Source: CAYLNH01 sp964384625 (lineage in GTDB: Bacteria > Verrucomicrobiota > Lentisphaeria > JABSQK01). From it: 13,735 nucleotides of DNA. Where the stretch lies: contig CAYLNH010000196.1 in NCBI GenBank assembly GCA_964384625.1, forward strand, positions 1 through 13,735. Direction: 5' to 3'. Position 1 is the first letter of the stretch; the number at the start of each line of letters is the position of its first letter. Under the pieces are notes generated by a model, which saw only the letters and a list, made by a program, of their open reading frames with translations, ran no database searches and had not been told where the DNA came from. Position numbers and translations under genes: made by a program. This document shows, piece by piece, positions 7,371 through 13,735 of the stretch.

Positions 7371-8444
7371 ATGACATCCGAATCCCGCTCGACGCTGATT
7401 GAGCTTCCAGCATGCGAAGGCGCAGTTCCGTCTTCACCGCGAGTCGGGACGACGGTGTCCGGCGAAGTCCGACGAAGCCGGAAGTTTACCCCGCGCAATG
7501 CGGGGCGCTCAATCAGGTTCACCTTGATTGAGCTTCTGGCTGTGCCAGCCGCAGCCTTTGGGCGAAGGCAGGTTCGGAGAGCGTTCACGCTCATAGAACT
7601 GTTGGTGGTGATCGCGATCATCGCCGTGCTGGCGGCGCTGCTGCTCCCGGCGCTGCAGCGGGCCAAGCAGTATGCCGTCACCGTTACGTGCATGAATAAC
7701 GAAAAGCAGATCCATATGGCGACGGCCATGTACGCCGACAACAACGACGGCATCCTGCCGCCGAACTTCGACGTGATCTGGGGCTGGAACAACCAGACCG
7801 TGGATTTCCAGGCGCTGATTCTCGACGGCGTGCTGCCGGTGGAAGAGATCACGGACATGGAAGACCAGAACGGCACGGTCTATCCGGATGTCCGCTATCT
7901 GCGCAGTCTGCACTGCCCGGCGCACGGCAAACAGCTCGGCCGCTGGAACCAGACGAAAGGCACGGTGACCTCGAGCAACGGTGTCAGCGGCACCGCCTGG
8001 ATCGAAGTCGACGGCGACTATCTGCACGCGGACACGGCCAATACCACGGCCAAGCCGTTCGGTGTTTTCACCTCGTACAGCATGAATTCGCTGTGCAACT
8101 GGGACAAGACCCACAGCAACCTGTACTATGACCAGCCCGGCTGGTTCATCGGCAAGTACATCCATTACGGCTGGGTCGGGGAAGCGCCGGACAAGCCTGT
8201 TCGCCTGCATTCGATTTCGCGGGCCGACAACGTCTGGCTGCTGGCCGACGGCTGGTTTTCGCATGTCGGCCTGCTCTGCGGCACGGTCTGGCGCCATCCG
8301 GGTCAGAGCGCCAATTTCACCTATGTCGACGGCCATGTGGAGACCCTGCGGCCGGGCGACGTCCAGGCCCGGAGCTGGTGCGCCCGCGGCTGGGACTGGG
8401 ATATCTGGGACCCGCGGCTGGTGATCAGCAACAAATTGCCTTAA
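7371..8444 (+). CDS. Type II/IV pseudopilin-like protein with triplicated TLIEL leader
   Basis: Encodes 357 residues. The canonical prepilin segment begins at F72 ('AFTLIELLVVIAIIAVLAAL'), with E5 of the mature form present; the residue before the cleavage point is Ala rather than the usual Gly. Two further partial copies come earlier in frame: 'STLIEL' (TLIEL at 8-12) and 'RFTLIELLAV' (F50-L56). The normal leader would be 5-20 residues, so a 71-residue leader is odd. After the membrane helix come 'CMNNEKQIHMATAMYADNND' and a globular domain ending with 'RHPGQSANFTYVDGHVETL', an H-X10-DG variant of the H-X9-DG motif of PVC pseudopilins. In Lentisphaerota such proteins are numerous and often sit beside glycosidases; their job is unproven, with surface display, secretion of the partner enzyme or glycan binding as options. 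It lies between regulator and glycosidase with gaps of 10 and 22 bp. Confidence 0.85.
   Translation: MTSESRSTLIELPACEGAVPSSPRVGTTVSGEVRRSRKFTPRNAGRSIRFTLIELLAVPAAAFGRRQVRRAFTLIELLVVIAIIAVLAALLLPALQRAKQYAVTVTCMNNEKQIHMATAMYADNNDGILPPNFDVIWGWNNQTVDFQALILDGVLPVEEITDMEDQNGTVYPDVRYLRSLHCPAHGKQLGRWNQTKGTVTSSNGVSGTAWIEVDGDYLHADTANTTAKPFGVFTSYSMNSLCNWDKTHSNLYYDQPGWFIGKYIHYGWVGEAPDKPVRLHSISRADNVWLLADGWFSHVGLLCGTVWRHPGQSANFTYVDGHVETLRPGDVQARSWCARGWDWDIWDPRLVISNKLP
7396..7550 (+). repeat. In-frame palindrome-rich insertion bearing duplicated TLIEL codons
   Basis: TGATTGAGC occurs at 7396-7404 and 7525-7533, and inverted (GCTCAATCA) at 7507-7515. The last two form an 11-pair hairpin (one G-U) around loop 7518-7522, and that loop and right arm encode the FTLIE of copy two. 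Other stems nearby: TCCGGC 7458-7463 with GCCGGA 7477-7482; CCCCGC 7489-7494 with GCGGGG 7500-7505; GGCTG 7538-7542 with CAGCC 7546-7550. Two 10-mers, GTCCGGCGAA and GTCCGACGAA, run in tandem from 7457. The whole stays in frame with the pseudopilin. It resembles a REP-like or Rickettsia-palindromic-element-like insertion in a coding gene, though a stepwise local duplication is also possible. Confidence 0.55.
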
Positions 8445-8466
8445 CCACTGAACAAGGACCTCCTGT

Positions 8467-11400
8467 ATGCGCCGTTCCGTCTTGCTTCTTCTCGCCCCGC
8501 TGCTTCTCTCCGTATCCCCGGTGTCGGCTCAGGATACCGTCCCCGTCGTCGGCGTCTGGAACATGGATGCGGCCGAGGACAAGGGGTTCGTCAAGGACGC
8601 CGGTGCGTTCAACGTCAACGGCAAGCTGGTGGCCGGCGCGACACTGGTCGCCGGCCGACACGGCAACGCGGTTGAACTGGACGGCAAGCAGGCGCGGGTG
8701 GTGTTCGCCGGCAGCAGCGCGATCGACCGGCTGACGCGGGCGATCTCCTTCACAGCCTGGATCAAACCGGCCGGGCTTCCGGACGGCGACACCTGCTTCA
8801 TCGTCACCAAACGTCCCGGCTGGTGGGCGGGCAAGCCGTATTCTTTCGAGATCAACCGCAACGGCCACCTGGGCGTCAGCTACAACGACGGCAAATGGCG
8901 GCGGCTGTGGAAACGCGGCAAGCTCATCAAACCGGGAGACTGGCAGCACGTGGCGTTCACGTTCAAAGCGCGCGACGAATTGGTAATCTATCACGACGGC
9001 AAGGCGGTCGCGCGCCAGAAGACCGGCAAGGCCCTGTTTCCCGGCGGCGACCCGCTGGTGCTCGGCTGGGAAAAAGGCGGCAATTTCGCCGGGGGCAACT
9101 ACAAGGGCTTCCACGGCCTGATCGACAGCGTCCGGGTATATCCTGTGGCGTTGTCGGCGGCACAGGTCAAACAGGATATGCACGGCACACTGAAGACCCG
9201 GCCGGCAAAACACGAGGATCTCCCGAAACGCGGCATGCCGCCGGCAGCCATCCCCGACGCCGTCAAAGCCGCACCCGAACCGGACGACCCGCTGGAATGC
9301 TACATCATCTTCGACAAAGAGCCCAGGGCCAAAGGCATGTGGTTCGAGAAGCGCAAGTGCAAGCCGACCGTGGTCGACCTCGACGGCAGAAAGACGGAGG
9401 CGTGGGTGGCGCAGTACGGTTCGGCGCCGGGCCTCGGCTGGGGGCGTTCCTTCTATTTCACGATCACCGATCCCCGTTTCAAAAAGGGCCGCATGCCGGC
9501 GGTCGATATCGAAGTGACCTACCGCCTGCCGGCGTGGTCCGGCACCCAGCTCTGGGCCGACACCGCCGCCGGCAGCAAACAGGTCCTCAGCGGCTGGCAG
9601 TCGAAGCACTGGAAAACCATCCGCACCAGGATCGACAACGCCCACTTCGGAGAACGCGATTTCGGCCACAGCAACAAGGCCGCCAGGTCCGACGGCTACG
9701 ACCTGCGCTTCAACGGTTTCACCAGCGACCTCTGGATCCGCAGCATCCGGATCAAAGGCTACGACCTCGACGACGACGTCGACTACCGGCGCCTCCTGAA
9801 ACTGACGAGTATCGACAGTGAACGCGGCGTGTATTTTTTCCATCCGGACGACCGGGTGACGCTGCAGTACAAGCTCTGGAACATCTCCCGCAAAGCCGTC
9901 GACACCACCTTTAATTTTACCGTGTTCAACCGCGCCGGCAAGATGCTGTCGCAACGGGACGGCGCCCGAACCATCAACGGCGAGGAGAAGCTCAGTCTGC
10001 CGTTCACCTTCTCGACGGCCGGCCTGGAGCACGGCCAGTACTTCGTCAAGTTCCGACTCAATACGACGCGGGACGACAAACCGTACAACATCATTGACAA
10101 ACGCATCGCTTTCGGCATCGGCAGCCGCACCAGACTGCGCAAGGCAAAAGCCGGCGAGTTCCTCTACGGCCTCGACGTCATGCTCGGCTCGCCGTATCGC
10201 AAGGACCTCCTGCTGCAGTGGGCCGGGATCATGGGGGTGGACATCCTGCGCGGCGGCGCCCGCCTGCACGAATGGGACGACGCCCTCCCGGTGTACCGCG
10301 AGCACGACCTCAAGCTCATGCCGATGGTCGACGTGCCGTATCACAAGGATCGCAAACGCCTGGCTGCAGAGACGGAGAAACGCGCGCGTGCCGCGGCTGC
10401 CGTTGCCGCCAGATACCCGGAGCTGCGCTACTGGGAACTGGGCAACGAACCCGATCTGCCCTTCTTCTACAAGGGCCCGATCGACGACTACAGCCGCGGC
10501 ATGAGCGTCATCTCACAGGCGATCAAGCAGGCCAACCCGAACACGGTCATCATGAACGGCGGCCTCTGCTTCCACGGCAAGGACGGCAACCGCCGCGCCC
10601 GCCGTTTCGTCGAGATCGTCAATCCCAAGCACCTTGACGCCTGGGCCTATCACGGCCACGGCCCGGGCGTGCAGGCCGAACGCAACGCCTATCGCCGAAT
10701 GAAGGATTGCGCCGCCCGGCACGGCAAGGGCGACAAGCCCTGCATCGAGACCGAGTCCGGCTTCGCCGCCGGCAACGCCTTCCAGGAAGACATCCAGGCG
10801 CATACGGCCATCCAGAAGATCGTCTTCGCCCAGTCGCAGGGCCTGCCGACCTTCTTCTGGTTCCGGCTCTGGTTCGAAAACGCGAACAGCTACGGCAACC
10901 TCTACAGCCACAAAGAACCGCGGCCGGTGGTGCTCGCCTACCGCAATCTCGTGGAAACGCTGCGCGGGTACGCCTTCGAACGCACCATCGATCTGCAGAA
11001 GACCGGCGCCGAAGGCTATGTCTTCAAAGAGACCGCCGGCGCCGGCAAGGTCTGCGTGCTCTGGGTCAATCACCCGGCGCTCTATAACGTCTACCTCGAT
11101 CTCGCCGCCGAAGCCGACGATGTCAAAGACCTCCGGTTGATTGACAAGTACGGCAACGCCGAAGCCGGCGCCGTTCTGCCGGACGGCAGTACCCCGGTCG
11201 CCGTCGGCTACGCGCCGATCTTCGTCAAATGGCAGGGTATCGACGCCGACTATCGCGTTGCCACAGCGCCGCCGGTTTTGACGCTGGGCGCGGCCGGCAA
11301 CCTGCTCATCAACCGCCGCAACACCGTCCAGGTCCAGGTTCGCAACCCGTTCGACCGCGAACTCAGTACGCGCCTCAACCTGCAGGCGCAGTCTGAGGTC

Positions 11401-12654
11401 CCGGTGACTGTAACGCCGGCGGCAAGCGACCTGACGCTGCGGCCCAAGGAGAAACGCGAACTCGAATTCACCGTCGACGTCGGTCGGCCGCAACGTCTGC
11501 TGAACTGGCCGCGCGCCTGGACTGTCTTCACCTACGTCGACGAAGCCGCCGCCGACCCGGCGACGTACAGCGCGATCCCGAAGACGCTCGCCTGCGACGG
11601 CAAGCAGACTGCCGGCAAGGTCGCCTTCGCCCGCAACAACAAGCTCGACTTCGAAGCGGTCAACGGCAACTTCCGCACCCGAGCCGCCGCCCTGGCGTTT
11701 GCCGTGGTCGAATCCGACCGCGAACGCACCGTCAACGTCGGCGCCTCGGCCGACTGGTGGATGGCCTGGTATGTCAACGGCGAGAAAGTCTACGACACCC
11801 TGGCCAAAGGCAACGGCGGCGGCTACTCCATTCGCGATCACGTCTTCCCGATCAAGCTGAAGAAGGGCAGCAATCTGCTGGCGGTCAAGGTGCTCAGCGG
11901 CTCGCAGGGCTGGAAGCTCTTCGTCGGCGGGCCCGGCGCTCTGCGCCGCCTCGAGAACGGGATGGAAACCATCCGCGTGACCATGACCGAGACCGACAAG
12001 GTGATCACCAGCGAAGCCGTCGGCATCAAGTACTCCTTCCCGCTGCCGCAACTCGACCGCGCCTTCTGGGACATCCCGGCCGCTGCCTGGGACAAACGCG
12101 AACCCACCGTCATCATCGGTTCCCGCGGCATCATCAACTTCTTCGACAAATTCCCCGATGCAGCTAAATGGTGGCACGGCGAGGATGACCTCGCGGCTGA
12201 AGCCTGGCTGCACGCCGATACGGACTTTCTCTATCTCGTCGTCAAGGTTCGCGACGATGTCGACCGCACCGGCAACGAAGCCGGCGCCATGTGGCAGAAT
12301 GACTCTCTGCAGGTGGCGTTCTCGCGCACCGGCAAGAAGGATTTCAACGAATACGCCATCGGTCGCGTCAACGGCAAGCTCACCGTCTACAAGCACGTCT
12401 CGAACTACGGCGCCGACGCCGGCGTCATCGCCGCCAACGGCGAGATCAAGGCGGACATCACCCGTCGCGACAAAACGAAGGCCACGCTCTACCGCGTCGC
12501 CATTCGCCGCGACGTCATCGACCGCGAGCAGTTCTTCGTCAACTTCATCGTCAACGACGACGACTTCGGCGCGCGCAAGCAGTACCTGGAGTGGATGCCT
12601 GGGATTGCGAAGTCGAAGGAACCGGCGCTCTGGTATCGTGCCGTCATGCCGTAG
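8467..12654 (+). CDS. Secreted multidomain clan GH-A-type glycoside hydrolase with LamG and CBM9-like modules
   Basis: Encodes 1395 residues; AAGGA at 8454-8458 is 8 bases before the ATG. Signal peptide at 1-22 ('RRSVLLLLAPLLLSVSPVSA'). Residues about 27-238 are a LamG/concanavalin-like fold ('ISFTAWIKPAG', 'DWQHVAFTF', 'GLIDSVRVY'). About 270-440 is an unassigned beta-sandwich and about 440-560 is Ig-like. A TIM barrel spans about 565-834: 'RYWELGNEPDL' places the acid/base at E661, and 'CIETESGF' offers the nucleophile, most likely E763; the spacing of about 100 residues and 'DAWAYHGHG' between them fit clan GH-A. No known family fits well. Further beta domains follow, one of sugar-binding jelly-roll type at about 1050-1165 ('WWMAWYVNGEKVYD'), then a CBM9-like domain at about 1195-1395 ('WQNDSLQVAF', 'YLEWMPGIAKSKEPALWYRAV'). 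It is the last gene of the operon and probably cleaves a polysaccharide sensed by the regulator; the substrate cannot be told. Confidence 0.85.
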   Translation: MRRSVLLLLAPLLLSVSPVSAQDTVPVVGVWNMDAAEDKGFVKDAGAFNVNGKLVAGATLVAGRHGNAVELDGKQARVVFAGSSAIDRLTRAISFTAWIKPAGLPDGDTCFIVTKRPGWWAGKPYSFEINRNGHLGVSYNDGKWRRLWKRGKLIKPGDWQHVAFTFKARDELVIYHDGKAVARQKTGKALFPGGDPLVLGWEKGGNFAGGNYKGFHGLIDSVRVYPVALSAAQVKQDMHGTLKTRPAKHEDLPKRGMPPAAIPDAVKAAPEPDDPLECYIIFDKEPRAKGMWFEKRKCKPTVVDLDGRKTEAWVAQYGSAPGLGWGRSFYFTITDPRFKKGRMPAVDIEVTYRLPAWSGTQLWADTAAGSKQVLSGWQSKHWKTIRTRIDNAHFGERDFGHSNKAARSDGYDLRFNGFTSDLWIRSIRIKGYDLDDDVDYRRLLKLTSIDSERGVYFFHPDDRVTLQYKLWNISRKAVDTTFNFTVFNRAGKMLSQRDGARTINGEEKLSLPFTFSTAGLEHGQYFVKFRLNTTRDDKPYNIIDKRIAFGIGSRTRLRKAKAGEFLYGLDVMLGSPYRKDLLLQWAGIMGVDILRGGARLHEWDDALPVYREHDLKLMPMVDVPYHKDRKRLAAETEKRARAAAAVAARYPELRYWELGNEPDLPFFYKGPIDDYSRGMSVISQAIKQANPNTVIMNGGLCFHGKDGNRRARRFVEIVNPKHLDAWAYHGHGPGVQAERNAYRRMKDCAARHGKGDKPCIETESGFAAGNAFQEDIQAHTAIQKIVFAQSQGLPTFFWFRLWFENANSYGNLYSHKEPRPVVLAYRNLVETLRGYAFERTIDLQKTGAEGYVFKETAGAGKVCVLWVNHPALYNVYLDLAAEADDVKDLRLIDKYGNAEAGAVLPDGSTPVAVGYAPIFVKWQGIDADYRVATAPPVLTLGAAGNLLINRRNTVQVQVRNPFDRELSTRLNLQAQSEVPVTVTPAASDLTLRPKEKRELEFTVDVGRPQRLLNWPRAWTVFTYVDEAAADPATYSAIPKTLACDGKQTAGKVAFARNNKLDFEAVNGNFRTRAAALAFAVVESDRERTVNVGASADWWMAWYVNGEKVYDTLAKGNGGGYSIRDHVFPIKLKKGSNLLAVKVLSGSQGWKLFVGGPGALRRLENGMETIRVTMTETDKVITSEAVGIKYSFPLPQLDRAFWDIPAAAWDKREPTVIIGSRGIINFFDKFPDAAKWWHGEDDLAAEAWLHADTDFLYLVVKVRDDVDRTGNEAGAMWQNDSLQVAFSRTGKKDFNEYAIGRVNGKLTVYKHVSNYGADAGVIAANGEIKADITRRDKTKATLYRVAIRRDVIDREQFFVNFIVNDDDFGARKQYLEWMPGIAKSKEPALWYRAVMP

Positions 12655-12694
12655 ACCCAGCGTCTGGGCTTCAGCCGTTTACCGCTGCTGCTGC

Positions 12695-13383
12695 TCAGCC
12701 ACCAGAAGATTTTCGGCTTGGGTATGGGATACGGGCCATTTCTTTCACTTTGCCGACGTCGCGGGTCATGATGATGTAGAGGCTTCGTACTTGGCCCTTC
12801 GGCGATTTGGCATAGCGGAAACGGGTGATGATCACGTCGGGAATTTCAAGTGCGGTCTGCATCATCCCACGGCCCTCAATCATATCCATCTTATCCATCG
12901 TCGGGGTGATAACTTCGTCCCCCTTCTCAAACGGAAGGAAGTACGTTCCGCCGGCGCCGACTCCCGTCTGGACCGTAGTATCAGGCTTTGAATGTTCAGC
13001 AGGTTCAAGCAGTCGATCTGAGAAATGGACCTTCCAGACGGGTTTCACGGGCGTTGAAGTCTTCTTCAACGGGACTTCGTACCAGACCGAAACCAGAATT
13101 CAGCATGAGCCACGTCCTTTGCCGGTATCGTGGAGAAATAGAGGTCCATTTCCTTGCCGCTGCCGAAGCGTTTCTTGCCGTCGACCTCGACCAGGATATC
13201 TTTGGTACTGTTCTTGTCTGAGTCGATGATGATCGACCAGCCCGGCGTAAGGACAAAGGTATGATTGAAAACCGGGATCTGCCGGACTTTTTTGTCCTTC
13301 TCGTTCTTGCCCGAGGTCTCAACTTGCGCGTATACCGCAGCGCAAAGTATGAGGCCCAGAAACATGATCATCTTTGTTTTCAT
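12695..13383 (-). pseudogene. Small exported protein of unknown family, broken by one frameshift
   Basis: From ATG 13383 (minus strand; AAAGGA lies 11 bases before it) a 105-residue frame runs to TGA at 13066. It opens with a clear signal peptide ('KMIMFLGLILCAAVYAQ') and a charged mature start. It then has 'VFNHTFVLTPGWSIIIDS' and 'RFGSGKEMDLYFSTIP'. A second frame overlaps it, carrying 'VWYEVPLKKTSTPVKPVWKV' and running to TGA at 12697-12695. That frame is closed upstream at about 13102-13100, so one -1 shift (one missing base) between about 13100 and 13066 joins the two into a product of about 229 residues. I recognise no family. Sampled 60-base blocks are about 48-52% GC, against about 63% in the neighbouring glycosidase, which suggests different ancestry. 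It converges on the operon, its stop lying 40 bases from the glycosidase stop. A sequencing error could equally explain the shift. Confidence 0.6.
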
Positions 13384-13412
13384 ACTGATGTTGATCCTTT
13401 GATCTGATTTGT

Positions 13413-13478
13413 TTATCGGCCCGCGGCTCACCGGCGGCCCTGCGGGCCGATGATCGGGCGCGCAGCGTCCGATCATCG
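13413..13478. repeat. Two overlapping hairpins with mutually exclusive stems
   Basis: TCGGCCCGC (13416-13424) pairs perfectly with GCGGGCCGA (13442-13450), and the stem can extend to 13413 and 13453. CGATGATCGGGCG (13448-13460) pairs with CGTCCGATCATCG (13466-13478) over 13 positions with one G-U. Bases 13448-13453 belong to both stems, so only one can form fully. They lie 30-95 bases before the start of the minus-strand exported protein gene. They could be extragenic palindromes or part of a leader; function unknown. Confidence 0.6.
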
Positions 13479-13503
13479 ACGTAATGAAGGGACAAAGCCC
13501 AAC

Positions 13504-13528
13504 CTTAGGGCCGGCGCAGAAATAAACT
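13504..13528. repeat. Diverged direct repeat, copy A
   Basis: The stretch begins CCTTAGGGCCGGCGCAGAAA and matches 13683-13707 with two mismatches over 24 bases. The sequence before it (GGGACAAAGC) also resembles that before copy B (GGGACACAAAGCGC). Copy A lacks the left hairpin arm that copy B has, so it looks like a half or deleted unit. Confidence 0.55.
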
Positions 13529-13633
13529 GGCGTTTTGCCGGGAGCAGTTTCGGCTCTCAGGCAGGCATGATTGACGATCGCAGCGAGCTGCGTGAGGATT
13601 GAATAACGAAGCTGAGGGCCGAAAATGCCCCGA

Positions 13634-13650
13634 CCAACTGAAGCAGTTGG
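13634..13650. repeat. Perfect 7-bp hairpin
   Basis: CCAACTG (13634-13640) and CAGTTGG (13644-13650) enclose the loop AAG. No T-run follows on either side close enough to call a terminator. It belongs to the hairpin-rich gene-free stretch at the window's end. Confidence 0.5.
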
Positions 13651-13665
13651 GACACAAAGCGCCAA

Positions 13666-13706
13666 GTTATTTCTGCGCCGGTCCTTAGGGTCGGCGCGGA
13701 AATAAC
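13666..13706. repeat. 41-bp near-perfect extragenic palindrome (REP-like), copy B
   Basis: GTTATTTCTGCGCCGGTCC (13666-13684) and GGGTCGGCGCGGAAATAAC (13688-13706) fold around a 3-base loop. All 19 positions pair if the plus strand is transcribed, three of them as G-U; on the minus strand those three would be A-C mismatches. Its right half is repeated at 13504-13528. It looks like a unit of a dispersed palindromic repeat family; only a genome-wide count can show that. Confidence 0.6.
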
Positions 13707-13735
13707 GTCGCATTATTCGGGGCAGACATACCAAC

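Larger units (their letters stand above)
13384..13735. other. Gene-free, hairpin-rich stretch
   Basis: About 350 bases upstream of the minus-strand exported protein gene. The minus-strand frame of that gene stays open through it, but the translation is low in protein character and mirrors the repeats, and the signal peptide starts only at 13383. No tRNA, no convincing promoter and no other gene is seen; the content is the palindromes and the diverged direct repeats listed separately. Confidence 0.55.

Noticed and set aside
6056..7876. A 606-codon minus-strand open frame opposite the regulator and pseudopilin
   Set aside because: Composition is Arg/Gln-rich shadow text without motifs; the plus strand has clear domains, promoter and ribosome sites.
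8425..12396. Long minus-strand open frames opposite the glycosidase
   Set aside because: They mirror the codon pattern of the plus-strand gene and show no recognisable domain or ribosome site.
12656..12668. CCCAG-CGT-CTGGG hairpin just after the glycosidase stop as a terminator
   Set aside because: Only a 5-bp stem and no T-run follows, so it is too weak to call.
13066..13100. Programmed -1 frameshifting in the exported protein gene
   Set aside because: No X-XXY-YYZ slippery heptamer in the correct frame and no evident stimulatory structure; mutation or sequence error is simpler.
13497..13652. An integron attC site bounded by GCCCAAC and GTTGGGA
   Set aside because: The right end misses the terminal pyrimidine of GTTRRRY, inner L boxes are not evident, and no cassette or integrase is present.
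13384..13734. Extension of the minus-strand exported protein by about 117 codons
   Set aside because: The signal peptide begins at 13383 and the upstream translation merely reflects palindromes and repeats.

Overview
The window reads as high-GC chromosomal DNA from a member of the PVC superphylum, most likely Lentisphaerota (Victivallis-like) or a near relative. The grounds are a pseudopilin with an FTLIELLVVIAIIAVLAALLLPAL leader region and an H-Xn-DG tail, placed beside a large secreted glycosidase and a GntR/LacI hybrid regulator. Such sets are, from general knowledge, frequent in Lentisphaerota and rare elsewhere. A giant TPR/PQQ-propeller protein next to a prenyltransferase/squalene-oxidase repeat protein is also a Planctomycetota/Lentisphaerota habit. 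No taxonomic marker gene is present, so this is inference.

Layout. (1) 1-591: 3' end of a prenyltransferase/squalene-oxidase repeat gene, cut by the window edge. (2) 642-5675: a 1677-residue exported protein with TPR-like helices, two PQQ-type propeller regions and a CBM9-like domain set between blades; it is co-directional with gene 1, 50 bp behind it. (3) About 5685-6120: no intact gene, but the minus strand carries the decayed 3' part of a 4Fe-4S protein gene with two frameshifts and a stop. (4) 6147-8444 and on to 12654: a compact operon of three genes, namely an AraR-like GntR/LacI regulator, a pseudopilin with an aberrant triplicated leader, and a 1395-residue secreted clan GH-A-type glycosidase with LamG and CBM9-like modules. 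(5) 12695-13383, minus strand: a small exported protein gene of lower GC, broken by one frameshift. (6) 13384-13735: gene-free, rich in strong hairpins and diverged repeats.

How it works together. The regulator gene has a near-consensus promoter whose -10 and start codon lie inside an inverted repeat, so the operon is probably leaderless and autorepressed until a sugar-like ligand binds the LacI-type sensor domain. Release would co-express a pseudopilin and the glycosidase, which suggests a substrate-specific polysaccharide-use cassette. The most unusual structure is inside the pseudopilin gene: three in-frame copies of the TLIEL leader, separated by a chain of palindromes, as if a REP-like element had been inserted in frame and kept.
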